From positions 248,001 to 312,000 of the forward strand of contig JAQTUV010000004.1 in the NCBI GenBank assembly GCA_028707175.1: a DNA stretch of 64,000 nt, in the 5' to 3' direction. The notes below the pieces were generated by a model that worked only from the letters and a program-made list of their open reading frames with translations, ran no database searches and was not told the DNA's origin. Position 1 is the stretch's first letter. The number at the start of each line of letters is the position of its first letter. This DNA is from Sideroxydans sp. Lineage in GTDB: Bacteria > Pseudomonadota > Gammaproteobacteria > Burkholderiales > Gallionellaceae. Both the position numbers and the translations under genes were made by a program. Below are positions 56,159 through 64,000 of the stretch, in pieces.

Positions 56159-56641
56159 TTAAGGCTTTGGCATCCCGTTACCATGCTGCCCATGCATGTT
56201 TTGGTGCATCTGCTTCATGCTCTCAACCACCTCTTCTTTAGTCATTTTTCCATCTTTATTCGCATCGATCTCATCGTAACGCTTGAATAACATCGGCATA
56301 CCGATCTCAGCCTCAGCCTTGCTTAGCCCTCCATCGTGGTTGATATCGACTTCATCAAACCGTCTATCAAATGGATCTTGGTCTACCTCTCTCATCGATT
56401 GGTGCTTTGGCTCCATCTCATCCTCGGACAACTTGCCGTCCTTATTCGCATCCATTTCTTTGAATCGTGCCGCATGGAAAGTCTCAAATTCTTTTTTGCT
56501 CACCATGCCGTCCTTATTCTTGTCCAACTCTTGAAGACACATACCATGCTCTTGCCCATGTTGGCCCACAGGACAAGCTTGCGCCAAGGGAGCAATACTG
56601 AGCAGACTGCCCGCAATGATCAATCCAGAAAACACCTTCAT
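56159..56641 (-). CDS. Exported EF-hand calcium-binding protein
   Basis: A 160-residue protein with a signal peptide (SLLSIAPLAQA) and four EF-hand loops: DKNKDGMVSKKE, DANKDGKLSEDE, DINHDGGLSKAE and DANKDGKMTKEE. Each has Asp at positions 1, 3 (or Asn) and 5 and Glu at 12, so calcium binding is expected. The tail is His/Met-rich (MKQMHQNMHGQHGNG), possibly a second metal site. The cysteine of the N-terminus (ACPVGQHG) lies just after the predicted cleavage. The physiological role is unknown. Confidence 0.88.
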   Translation of the reverse strand: MKVFSGLIIAGSLLSIAPLAQACPVGQHGQEHGMCLQELDKNKDGMVSKKEFETFHAARFKEMDANKDGKLSEDEMEPKHQSMREVDQDPFDRRFDEVDINHDGGLSKAEAEIGMPMLFKRYDEIDANKDGKMTKEEVVESMKQMHQNMHGQHGNGMPKP

Positions 56642-56773
56642 GTCTTAAACTCCTTTAGGGTTAATTTACCGCCTTGATAAATTGAGGCGTACTGCACTGA
56701 CAGATTAGCACGAAGGAAGTTCGTCCATACAGAGGCGGGTTATAATCCGCGCCAATTTTTTCAGTACGCTCCA

Positions 56774-58678
56774 ATGAACATATTTTACGAAGAAGACGGC
56801 GGTTTCAAGGTCGGCAACATCCTCGCGGATAACACCACGTCTCTACAAGTCGAGAACACCCACGGCAAACGCAGCAAGATCAAATCTGCCAATGTGATGC
56901 TGCGCTTCGCGCAGCCTAGCTTAGCCGAATTCCTAATTCAGGCTGAAAAGACCGCATCAGATATCGACGTAGATTTTCTGTGGGAAGCCTCGCCATCAGA
57001 AGAATTCGAATTCGCCACGTTGGCACAAGAGTATTTCGGACATGCGCCCAATCCCATTGAATCAGCGGGGGCATTAATACGTTTGCATGGCTCGCCCATG
57101 CATTTCTACAAAAAGGGCAAAGGCCGCTACAAGGCCGCTCCACCTGATGCGCTAAAGTCCGCGCTCGCCAGTGCCGAGAAGAAACGTCTGCAAGCCGAGC
57201 AACAAGAACACTACATCGCGCAGCTAATTGCCTTCCAGCTACCGGCCGAGTTAGCCGACAAGTTGTCGATGATTTTGTACAAACCAGATCGCAACACCAT
57301 AGAAGTCAAAGCAGTTGAAGCCGCCTGTGCTGCGACGCATCTCTCTGCTGCGCATCTGCTGGAAAAATGTGGTGCACTTCCATCCACCCGTGATTTCCAC
57401 TTGAACAAGTTCCTGTTCGAGAACTTCCCTCGCGGCGTCGGGTTCCCAGAGGTGAAGGTAGAAGAACACCCAGAACTACCGTTGGCGAATGTAAATGCCT
57501 TCAGCATCGACGATGCCAGCACCACCGAGATCGACGATGCCTTCTCCATCGAGAAGTTAGCTGATGGCAATTGGCGCGTCGGCATCCATATCGCTGCACC
57601 TGCGTTAGGCATCCCGCCGAATTCCGACATCGACAAAATCGCCGCGCAGCGCATGTCCACTGTGTATATGCCCGGCGATAAGATCACCATGCTGCCAGAC
57701 AGCGTGGTGCAAGCCTTCACACTATGTGCCGACAAGGTCTGCCCAGCGCTGTCGCTGTATGTGGATGTAGATGCGACGACACTTGCAGTGACGAACAGCG
57801 AGAGCCGTATCGAGCGCCTGCACATCGCCGCCAACTTGCGACACGACACACTAGAGCCCTTGTTCAACGAAGAGACGCTGGCTGCAGGCAAGCTCGATTA
57901 TGCCTATGCCCCAGAACTCAAACTGCTGTTCGACTTTGCCAACGCGCTGGAAGCCGTGCGCGGCAAATCATCTGACAACAGTAACCAGCAGATCGACTAC
58001 ACCTTCCACATCGAGAACGAGCACGTCACCATCGGCCATCGCCTGCGCGGCTCACCTATCGATAAGGTCGTATCCGAGTTGATGATCTTAGCCAACAGTA
58101 TGTGGGGTAAGTTGTTGGACGATAACGAAGTGCCTGGCATCTACCGCACGCAGAACAACGGCAAGGTAAAGATGAGTACGGTTGCCGCTCCGCATCAAGG
58201 TTTGGGTGTAGCGCATTACGCATGGTCTAGCTCGCCGCTACGCCGTTATGTGGACTTGGTCAACCAACGCCAACTCATCAGCGTATTGCGCGACGAAACA
58301 CCAGCCTATGCCAAAAACGACACAGCACTGTTCGCCATCCTGCGTGATTTCGACACTGCCTACACCACCTACAACGAATTCCAGCGCGGCATGGAACGTT
58401 ACTGGTGCCTGCGTTGGTTGCAGCAGGAGATTGCCAAAGAAGCCCGCCCTCTCCCAGAGGGAGAGGGTTCGAACGAGTCGCTACGCGGATTTACGATTCC
58501 TGCACTTTTGTTGCGCGAGAACCTCGTCAAGATCGGCGACATCCCACTGGTAGGGCGCGTCCCCTCCATTCCCGAACTGCCTGCCAACACCAAAGTGTTG
58601 CTGGAAATGGGTGCTATCGACCTGCTTGATCTAAACTTCGAAGCGCGCTTTGTCGAACAAGTGGATGCACCTGTATGA
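56774..58678 (+). CDS. RNase II/R family 3'-5' exoribonuclease
   Basis: A 634-residue RNB-domain enzyme that degrades RNA from the 3' end. The catalytic Asp cluster is in FSIDDASTTEIDDAFSIE (about 244-258), with further motifs VYMPGDKITMLPD and SSPLRRYVDLVNQRQL. The N-terminal OB part is short. Near the C-terminus (about residues 558-572) a palindrome codes for RPLPEGEGSNESLR in frame; this piece looks foreign to the family. TATAAT occurs at 56741-56746 as a possible -10. The stop overlaps the next start by 4 bases. Confidence 0.93.
   Translation: MNIFYEEDGGFKVGNILADNTTSLQVENTHGKRSKIKSANVMLRFAQPSLAEFLIQAEKTASDIDVDFLWEASPSEEFEFATLAQEYFGHAPNPIESAGALIRLHGSPMHFYKKGKGRYKAAPPDALKSALASAEKKRLQAEQQEHYIAQLIAFQLPAELADKLSMILYKPDRNTIEVKAVEAACAATHLSAAHLLEKCGALPSTRDFHLNKFLFENFPRGVGFPEVKVEEHPELPLANVNAFSIDDASTTEIDDAFSIEKLADGNWRVGIHIAAPALGIPPNSDIDKIAAQRMSTVYMPGDKITMLPDSVVQAFTLCADKVCPALSLYVDVDATTLAVTNSESRIERLHIAANLRHDTLEPLFNEETLAAGKLDYAYAPELKLLFDFANALEAVRGKSSDNSNQQIDYTFHIENEHVTIGHRLRGSPIDKVVSELMILANSMWGKLLDDNEVPGIYRTQNNGKVKMSTVAAPHQGLGVAHYAWSSSPLRRYVDLVNQRQLISVLRDETPAYAKNDTALFAILRDFDTAYTTYNEFQRGMERYWCLRWLQQEIAKEARPLPEGEGSNESLRGFTIPALLLRENLVKIGDIPLVGRVPSIPELPANTKVLLEMGAIDLLDLNFEARFVEQVDAPV
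58447..58467. repeat. Perfect palindrome inserted inside the RNase II/R gene
   Basis: CCCTCTCCC and GGGAGAGGG are 9-base perfect arms around AGA, embedded in the coding frame as RPLPEGEG. Its form is that of dispersed palindromic elements found in many proteobacteria, usually in intergenic regions. A hairpin here would sit in the mRNA near the 3' end of the gene. Confidence 0.75.
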
Positions 58679-59544
58679 AGAGCACTCTCATCAGAACGCT
58701 ATTCCGTAAAAGACGCTTAGCGCTCTCGACGAGCTTTTCTTTCGCATTGCACGCCTTTATTTTATTTGGCATCACATTCACTTTGCCTGACGTACAAAAA
58801 CTGGCAAAGCGCCTAGAGCCACTTGAAGTGACATTGGTAAACAGCAAAACAAAGACACGCCCCAACAGTGCGACTGCCTATGCCCAGAATAATCTAGATG
58901 GCGGTGGCAATGTCATGGATGACCGCCGTGCCAGCACGCCGTTCCCCGTAATCAGTGACGATACAAAGTTCACCCCCGAACAAACAACACAACGCACCAA
59001 GGAGTTAGAAGAAGAGGTCAAACGCTTATTGACTCAAAACAAAAGTAACTACCGTATCGATCAGCAGAAAGCCGTCACTCAACAAACAGTTAACAAGTTA
59101 GATGGGCAGGATATGGTGCAACTCGCATTGGAGATCGCGAGGCTAGAAGCAGAAATCAACAAGAGCATCAAAATGTACGAGCGCATGCCAAAACGAAAAT
59201 TCATCGGCGCGCGTACGCAAGAATACCGCTATGCTCAATATGTCGAAGATTGGCGCAGCAAAGTGGAACGGGTCGGCAACATGAACTACCCGCAACAAGC
59301 CCGAGACCAAAATATTTACGGGAAATTGACCCTCACTATCTCCATCCGCTCTGACGGTAGCGTAGAGAATGTTGAAATCAACAAATCGTCTGGTCAACGC
59401 ATTCTGGATGCAGCAGCCGTTCGTATCGTCCGTTTGGCCGCACCTTATGCGCCATTCCCAAATGAAATCAGTAAAGACACAGACATTCTGAGCATCACCC
59501 GCACCTGGTCATTCACCATCAATGACCAACTTGAGTCGGAATAA
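58675..59544 (+). CDS. TonB/TolA-like energy transducer
   Basis: A 289-residue protein with an N-terminal anchor (STSFSFALHAFILFGITFTL), a charged helical middle (about 90-180) and a C-terminal TonB-type domain (about 195-289; YPQQARDQNIYGKLTLTISI, GSVENVEINKSSGQRILDAA). It would pass proton-motive force from ExbBD to outer-membrane receptors. No exbBD is adjacent. It overlaps the RNase gene stop by 4 bases, and a new promoter for the next gene lies over its end. Confidence 0.85.
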   Translation: MKSTLIRTLFRKRRLALSTSFSFALHAFILFGITFTLPDVQKLAKRLEPLEVTLVNSKTKTRPNSATAYAQNNLDGGGNVMDDRRASTPFPVISDDTKFTPEQTTQRTKELEEEVKRLLTQNKSNYRIDQQKAVTQQTVNKLDGQDMVQLALEIARLEAEINKSIKMYERMPKRKFIGARTQEYRYAQYVEDWRSKVERVGNMNYPQQARDQNIYGKLTLTISIRSDGSVENVEINKSSGQRILDAAAVRIVRLAAPYAPFPNEISKDTDILSITRTWSFTINDQLESE

Positions 59545-59548
59545 GCAT

Positions 59549-59576
59549 TTGACCTCCGGGTTAATTTCGCTATCAT
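59549..59576 (+). promoter_or_regulatory. Sigma-70 promoter, likely giving a leaderless mRNA
   Basis: TTGACC, a 16-base spacer and TATCAT are good -35 and -10 boxes. The ATG of the next ORF (59584) lies only 7 bases after the -10 box, where transcription is expected to start. No ribosome binding site fits between, so the message would begin at or next to its start codon. Confidence 0.65.
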
Positions 59577-59583
59577 CCGCGCC

Positions 59584-59886
59584 ATGTTGCGCTCCACCTT
59601 CCAATTAGCCCTGCTCGTCTTCACCCTGCTGTTCGCTCAGCAAGGTGCGATGTCGCATGGCATCTCACACACGCTGGCGCAGCAATCGCAGGACCAATCA
59701 ACGCCGCACGACACGCAATGCGAATTGTGCGCAGCCTACGCGCATATCGGCAGCGCTGTTGGTAGTAGCGGCATCCATTTCAATCTGGATATTGGCGCGA
59801 GCGTAGTCGCCCCCACCTACGCCCCCTCTTTCCGCTCCAATACCTTCGCCGCATTCGCGGCACGCGCTCCGCCCTACTCTGCTTAG
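59584..59886 (+). CDS. Small exported His/Cys protein (DUF2946-like)
   Basis: A 100-residue protein with a signal-like N-terminus (LALLVFTLLFAQQGAMSHG), His residues in SHGISHTLAQQ and a Cys pair in DTQCELCAAYAH. This pattern recalls DUF2946 proteins that lie next to metal-uptake genes; the match is weak. The C-terminus is Ala/Pro-rich. It stands before the zinc-type transport genes and may sense or bind a metal in the periplasm. The start is set by the promoter 7 bases upstream. Confidence 0.6.
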   Translation: MLRSTFQLALLVFTLLFAQQGAMSHGISHTLAQQSQDQSTPHDTQCELCAAYAHIGSAVGSSGIHFNLDIGASVVAPTYAPSFRSNTFAAFAARAPPYSA

Positions 59887-59899
59887 TTCGAATACCAAC

Positions 59900-59922
59900 T
59901 CTCGCACCGTTCATGTGCGAGA
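59900..59922 (+). promoter_or_regulatory. Intergenic hairpin before the outer-membrane protein gene
   Basis: TCTCGCAC and GTGCGAGA form an 8-bp stem with a 7-base loop between the small exported protein and the next gene. There is no T run, so it is not a normal terminator; it could stabilise the mRNA or act as a protein site. Confidence 0.45.
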
Positions 59923-59951
59923 TATTGCTATCCCTATCTTTGGAGTAAGAA

Positions 59952-61160
59952 ATGTTTAAAGAGATCTCTACCAGTGCGGCGATTGCCGCCCTACTGTTTC
60001 AATCCGCATCCTCATTCGCCGCCAACACAGGCAGCATCGATAACGCTTTCAACCCTGCGTTCTCGCTCATCCTGTCAGGCACCTACGGCAGTGTGCAACG
60101 CGACCCCGCCATTCCCGCCACCGGCTTTGCCATGAACCCCAATCCTGGCCACGAACAAGGATTCAACTTGGGCGAATCCGAGATGGGTATCTCAGCCAAT
60201 ATCGACCCCGAATATCGCGGCGTCGCCACTTTGGCACTCGATCCCGCAGGCGGCATCAGCGTGGAGAATGCGTTCGTGCAAACCACTGCACTGGGCGACG
60301 GGCTCAATCTAAAGTTCGGGCGTTTCTTCTCTGGCTTGGGCTATCTCAACGAACAACATGCACACGCGTGGGATTTCGTCGATCAACCGCTGGTCTATGC
60401 CGTTCTGTGGGAGAACCAGTTAGCCGAAGATGGGCTACAACTGAAGTGGCTTGCACCGACGGACATGTTCGTTGAGCTAGGCGGCGAGATGGGACGTGGT
60501 CGCGGCTTCCCCGGTACAGATACGGTGCGTAACGGTAATAGCGCAGGGGTGTTATTCGCCCACATCGGTGACGATATCGGCATCGAACATAATTGGCGCG
60601 TGGGCGTTTCTGCGCATCAGACTCGACGCGTGGATGCGGAAAGCATCGACGTTCCTGATCTGGCGGGTAACGCCGTCACCAATCTTTTCACGGGCGACAG
60701 CCAAACCACTGGCTTGGACTTTGTGTGGAAATACGCAGCCAATGGCAATGTGAAAAACAGCTATGTGAAGTTGCAAGGGGAATACTTCCGTCGCAAAGAA
60801 ACTGGCGATCTGACTTATGACACCGCACTTGCGAATGTGACCGATACATTCAGCAATACGCAAAGTGGCTTCTATCTGCAGAGCGTGTATCAATTCGTAC
60901 CCCGCTGGAGAATAGGTGCTCGTTATGACCACCTCGATCCAGGTGTCGCGCAGATCGGCGCATCGAATGCAGGTAATGTCATCAGCGACTACGCCTTCAA
61001 ACCGTCACGCACTTCTGTGATGCTGGACTACAGCCCAAGTGAGTTCTCGCGTTTACGTATGCAAGTTGCGAATGACCAATCGCGCCAAGGCCTCAAAGAC
61101 AATCAGTTCTTTGTGCAGTACATCATGAGCTTGGGCGCACATGGCGCTCATTCCTACTAA
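59952..61160 (+). CDS. Outer-membrane beta-barrel protein of the zinc uptake cluster
   Basis: A 402-residue exported protein with a signal peptide (QSASSFAANT) and alternating amphipathic strands throughout, e.g. GDGLNLKFGRFFSGLGYLNE and SFYLQSVYQFVPRWRIG-type segments near the C-terminus. It lacks the plug domain and TonB box of TonB-dependent receptors, so it is porin-like. A position before metal transport genes suggests passive entry of a metal or its ligand. The family is not identified with certainty. GGAG lies 8 bases upstream of the ATG. Confidence 0.75.
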   Translation: MFKEISTSAAIAALLFQSASSFAANTGSIDNAFNPAFSLILSGTYGSVQRDPAIPATGFAMNPNPGHEQGFNLGESEMGISANIDPEYRGVATLALDPAGGISVENAFVQTTALGDGLNLKFGRFFSGLGYLNEQHAHAWDFVDQPLVYAVLWENQLAEDGLQLKWLAPTDMFVELGGEMGRGRGFPGTDTVRNGNSAGVLFAHIGDDIGIEHNWRVGVSAHQTRRVDAESIDVPDLAGNAVTNLFTGDSQTTGLDFVWKYAANGNVKNSYVKLQGEYFRRKETGDLTYDTALANVTDTFSNTQSGFYLQSVYQFVPRWRIGARYDHLDPGVAQIGASNAGNVISDYAFKPSRTSVMLDYSPSEFSRLRMQVANDQSRQGLKDNQFFVQYIMSLGAHGAHSY

Positions 61161-61175
61161 GAGATGGAGATAAAG

Positions 61176-62072
61176 ATGAAAAAACTCATTTATGTATTTT
61201 TGCTTTCACTGTTTTACAGCCCAGCCCACGCCACGCTCAATGTATTCGCCTGCGAACCTGAATGGGCAGCGCTCACGCAAGAGCTTGTGGGCGACAAAGT
61301 CAATATCTACAGCGCGACATCTGCGTTGCAAGACCCTCATCGTATCGAGGCTAGACCTAGTTTGATTGCCAAAGCGCGTCGCGCAAATTTAGTAGTGTGT
61401 ACAGGGGCCGAATTGGAAGTCGCTTGGCTACCCGTCGTGTTGCGCGAATCAGGCAATACCTCGACCCAAGTTGGGAGCAACGGGTATTTCGAGGTGGCGG
61501 ACTTCGTCAAGATGTTGGAAGTACCAACACGCTTGGATCGAGGTGATGGCGATGTACACGCGCAAGGCAATCCACACATTCAGACCGATCCGCGTAATTT
61601 TCTGCCCATTGCGTTGGCATTAAGCCAACGCCTCGCTCAGCTCGATTCCAGCAATGCAGCCTACTACCAGCAGCGTCTCACCACGTTCAATCTGCAATGG
61701 CGTGCTGCGATCACAAAATGGGAAACGCAGGCTGCGCCGCTCAAGGACGTTTCTATCGTGGTACAACATAAAGGCTTCCCCTACCTCAACGCTTGGTTAG
61801 GGCTAAAAGAAGTAGCCACGCTAGAACCTAAACCCGGCATGGAACCCAGTGCAGCACATCTGTCACAAGTGCTGAATACACTACAAAAGCAGCCAGCCAA
61901 GATGGTGTTACGCGCGGCATATCAAAACGCTCGCCCCTCGGAATGGATTGCCGAGCGCGCCCACATCAATGCTGTGGAGTTGGCTTACACCGTGGGTGGC
62001 AGTGACAAAACGAAAGATTTGTATGGACTGTTTGATGACACGATCGCGCGCTTGCTTGCAGGAGTTAAATAG
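61176..62072 (+). CDS. ZnuA/TroA-family metal-binding lipoprotein-like periplasmic protein
   Basis: A 298-residue solute-binding protein of a metal ABC importer. After a signal peptide (LLSLFYSPAHA) come the metal-ligand regions of the cluster-A1 family: DPHRIEARPSL (first His), NPHIQTDPRNF (second His), VVQHKGFPYLN (third His) and GGSDKTKDLYGLFDDT (Asp). There is no His-rich loop as in E. coli ZnuA. There is no lipobox Cys, so it should be soluble. I chose ATG 61176 because GGAG precedes it by 6 bases; an in-frame ATG at 61164 has none. Confidence 0.9.
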   Translation: MKKLIYVFLLSLFYSPAHATLNVFACEPEWAALTQELVGDKVNIYSATSALQDPHRIEARPSLIAKARRANLVVCTGAELEVAWLPVVLRESGNTSTQVGSNGYFEVADFVKMLEVPTRLDRGDGDVHAQGNPHIQTDPRNFLPIALALSQRLAQLDSSNAAYYQQRLTTFNLQWRAAITKWETQAAPLKDVSIVVQHKGFPYLNAWLGLKEVATLEPKPGMEPSAAHLSQVLNTLQKQPAKMVLRAAYQNARPSEWIAERAHINAVELAYTVGGSDKTKDLYGLFDDTIARLLAGVK

Positions 62073-62080
62073 TCGAAGTC

Positions 62081-63097
62081 ATGGATAAACGCATCCCCGT
62101 CACCCTTCTCACCGGCTTTCTCGGCAGCGGAAAAACGACGCTGCTACAAAAGCTGTTACACCATGAAGGGATGAAAGACACCGCCGTCATCATTAACGAG
62201 ATCGGGGTGGCGGGGCTGGATCACATCCTCGCGCGCAATGTTGAAGACAACTACGTAAAGGACAACACAGTCTTGCTGGGATCGGGCTGTTTGTGCTGTA
62301 CCTTGCGTTCTGAGTTGGCAAGCACCATGCGTGATCTGTTCTTCAAACGCGAGCTGAATGCTGTGCCCCATTTCACACGCCTCGTGATTGAAACAACCGG
62401 CCTGGCTGATCCTGCGCACATCCTCGCCAACCTACTAAACGAGGACATCATCATCGATCACTACCGTTTGGATGCGGTGATCGTGACTGTCGATAGCCAA
62501 TATGGGATGGAGCAAATCCAGCGACACGCAGAAGCCAGAAAACAGGCTGCAATTGCAGATGTCTTGCTCACATCTAAAGTAGATCTGGCAAGCAACGCAC
62601 AATTGGAGGCCCTATCTTCCGAACTAAAAAATATCAATCCCGGTGCGACACAGCACCACATCACGCACGGCGAAATCGAGCCGAAAGCAATAATTGACGT
62701 TGGATTATTCAACTTCGCCAGCAAGCAAGCCCAGCCACTACGCTGGTTACGCGCCCCTACCTCATCTCCGACAAAATATGCCGCCTTAGCGCAACCAGTG
62801 CATGACGATGCAGTGCGCAATTTCACCGTCACCCTGCCTGCCCCGCTTTCATTCTCGCAACTCGAACCCGCACTGATCAGTCTATGCCAGACTTATCACG
62901 AGAGGTTGTTACGAATGAAAGGTATTTTGCATGTGAGCGACTATCCTGCCCCACTGGCGATCCACGCTGTGCAACACACCTTATATCCCTTCACACCACT
63001 CGTTGGATGGAGTGAAGAAAATCCTCAGTCGCGCCTCGTATTTATCGGCAAGGGCTTGGACGAAATGGCGATCAGAAAAAAATTGATGCAAATCTAA
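62081..63097 (+). CDS. COG0523 GTPase, zinc metallochaperone type
   Basis: A 338-residue P-loop GTPase of the CobW/YjiA/ZigA group. Walker A is GFLGSGKTTL (12-21), the metal-binding signature GCLCC is at 69-73, and ETTGLADP is the switch region. A CobW_C domain occupies about 235-335. Members moving zinc are usually induced by zinc starvation, which fits the neighbours. It lies between the binding protein and permease genes. Confidence 0.93.
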   Translation: MDKRIPVTLLTGFLGSGKTTLLQKLLHHEGMKDTAVIINEIGVAGLDHILARNVEDNYVKDNTVLLGSGCLCCTLRSELASTMRDLFFKRELNAVPHFTRLVIETTGLADPAHILANLLNEDIIIDHYRLDAVIVTVDSQYGMEQIQRHAEARKQAAIADVLLTSKVDLASNAQLEALSSELKNINPGATQHHITHGEIEPKAIIDVGLFNFASKQAQPLRWLRAPTSSPTKYAALAQPVHDDAVRNFTVTLPAPLSFSQLEPALISLCQTYHERLLRMKGILHVSDYPAPLAIHAVQHTLYPFTPLVGWSEENPQSRLVFIGKGLDEMAIRKKLMQI

Positions 63098-63117
63098 AAT
63101 TGATTGGATAAGGCAAA

Positions 63118-63864
63118 ATGAACTCTCCCGAACTAAGCATCCTCATCCCGGCTTTCATCGCTGGGCTATTGGTACTTACCACCCATATCCCTTTCGGCAT
63201 GCGCGTTTTACAACGCGGTGTGATTTTTGCCGACCTTGCCATTGCCCAGATCGCGGGTCTAGGTGTCATCATCGCCGCCCTACTCGAACTTGATCACAAA
63301 CCATTATTGGTACAACTCATCGCAGCCAGCAGTGCGCTATGTGGCGCGGGCTTGTTGACATGGATTGAACGCAGCGTCCCCGAAGTAAAAGAAGCTTACA
63401 TCGGCCTCACTTTCGTACTTTCAGCCAGCTTAGGCATCCTGTTGATGAGTCACGACACCCATGCTGGGGAACACCTACAAGACTTATTAGTCGGGCAGAT
63501 TCTGTGGGTAAACACCACACAACTCATTGCGACAGCATTATTGAGTGGCTTACTACTCATCGCATGGCGTAGCTTGCGCAACAACAAAAGCCATTTTGCG
63601 TTCTATGCTGTATTCGCACTCGCCGTCACCGCCTCGGTACAACTCGTCGGCATCTATCTCGTATTTACCAGCCTCATCGTTCCCGCCTTGTCTACGTACA
63701 AACTGCAACAACATAGACTACTTTATGCCTTCGGTATCGGCATCGCTGGCTATACCATTGGCTTGCTACTTTCGGTATGGTTCGATCTACCCTCTGGGGT
63801 CACGATCGTGTGTGCAATGGCAGTGATTGGTTTGCTGACAGCGTTACTGAAGCGGGCAGATTAA
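63118..63864 (+). CDS. ZnuB/MntB-family metal ABC transporter permease
   Basis: A 248-residue protein with seven to eight membrane helices. It has the family motif [20 protein letters not shown], which contacts the ATPase, and [15 protein letters not shown]. It would form the channel for the metal bound by the protein encoded two genes upstream. No ATPase gene is present in the cluster; the next gene is aroE. Confidence 0.9.
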   Translation: MNSPELSILIPAFIAGLLVLTTHIPFGMRVLQRGVIFADLAIAQIAGLGVIIAALLELDHKPLLVQLIAASSALCGAGLLTWIERSVPEVKEAYIGLTFVLSASLGILLMSHDTHAGEHLQDLLVGQILWVNTTQLIATALLSGLLLIAWRSLRNNKSHFAFYAVFALAVTASVQLVGIYLVFTSLIVPALSTYKLQQHRLLYAFGIGIAGYTIGLLLSVWFDLPSGVTIVCAMAVIGLLTALLKRAD

Positions 63865-63869
63865 GCCGT

Positions 63870-63875
63870 TATAAT
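63870..63875 (+). promoter_or_regulatory. Candidate -10 box upstream of aroE
   Basis: TATAAT followed by CCGCGC occurs 31 bases before the aroE ATG. The same TATAATCCGCGC string precedes the RNase II/R gene at 56741. No good -35 box is seen 16-18 bases upstream in either case. Confidence 0.4.
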
Positions 63876-63905
63876 CCGCGCACTTTTCAAAACGCCTACA
63901 CTCAC

Positions 63906-64000
63906 ATGACTGACAAATACGCCGTCATCGGCAACCCCATCAACCATAGCAAGTCGCCGCTCATCCATTCGATGTTCGCGCAGCAAACCAACCAAGACAT
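63906..64000 (+). CDS. aroE: Shikimate dehydrogenase, 5' part only
   Basis: The first 31 residues before the right edge read [20 protein letters not shown], with the substrate-binding Ser-x-Ser motif (SKSP) and the preceding GNPI typical of AroE. The enzyme reduces 3-dehydroshikimate with NADPH in aromatic amino acid synthesis. The ATG at 63906 is preceded by only weak ribosome-site signals. Confidence 0.93.
   Translation, partial: MTDKYAVIGNPINHSKSPLIHSMFAQQTNQD

Noticed and set aside
59545-59951. Zur box before the zinc-type cluster
   Set aside because: No TGTTATNNTATAACA-like palindrome is visible; the hairpin at 59900-59922 is unrelated in sequence.

Overview
The window looks like a chromosomal segment of a motile betaproteobacterium. 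It carries FlhDC, a CheZ/CheV chemotaxis set, type IV pili, a ruvABC / tol-pal arrangement, and large multihaem cytochromes next to an outer-membrane barrel. Giant multihaem proteins, c-haem chemoreceptors and moderate GC content resemble iron-oxidising Gallionellaceae. That family-level placement is inference; the class-level placement is firmer.

Bases 1-18,900 (minus strand) form a motility and taxis region. flhDC is read from a sigma-28-like promoter, then motAB, then a run of chemoreceptors. Two receptors have a CXXCH haem site in the periplasmic sensor, one has an Aer-type PAS but is split by a frameshift, and one is only 44 residues long. Two CheV paralogues, CheY, CheZ, CheA and two more receptors follow. 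REP-like palindromes lie on both sides of cheY-cheZ: a five-copy tandem array upstream of cheY and a perfect 23-bp inverted repeat between cheZ and cheA. CheW, CheR and CheB are not in the window.

Bases 18,900-33,650 (minus strand) form a pilus and signalling region. An eight-gene, tightly packed cluster encodes, in transcription order: a CHASE2 Ser/Thr kinase, a PP2C phosphatase, a double-FHA protein, a CHASE2 class III adenylate cyclase, a metallo-beta-lactamase-fold protein like class II cAMP phosphodiesterases, a cyclic-nucleotide-binding/rhodanese fusion, a GAF/GspE-PilB ATPase, and a GAF/HD-GYP c-di-GMP phosphodiesterase. pilA follows with its own sigma-54 promoter, then a TPR-tailed GT-C-like membrane protein that may glycosylate pilin. 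I regard this module as the most interesting signalling system here: phosphorylation, cAMP and c-di-GMP converge on a pilus motor.

Bases 33,750-37,000 hold a universal stress protein, a TerC-family membrane protein and sucCD. Bases 37,100-45,160 hold an extracellular-electron-transfer-like cluster: a b-type membrane cytochrome, a 27-CXXCH cytochrome, a 15+1-haem cytochrome, and a TPR/beta-barrel outer-membrane protein. A flavoprotein with two three-cysteine ferredoxin motifs is divergently transcribed.

Bases 45,200-55,630 are housekeeping: tRNA-Thr, tRNA-Lys, queC, queE, cpoB-pal-tolBARQ-ybgC, ruvB, ruvA, a UbiA-family prenyltransferase, ruvC and yebC. A 41-codon ORF that restarts like RuvC lies between yebC and ruvC. 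Bases 55,780-64,000 (mostly plus strand) hold a small cytochrome c, an EF-hand protein, an RNase II/R family gene with a palindrome inserted in frame, a TonB-like protein, a zinc-type uptake cluster without its ATPase, and the start of aroE.
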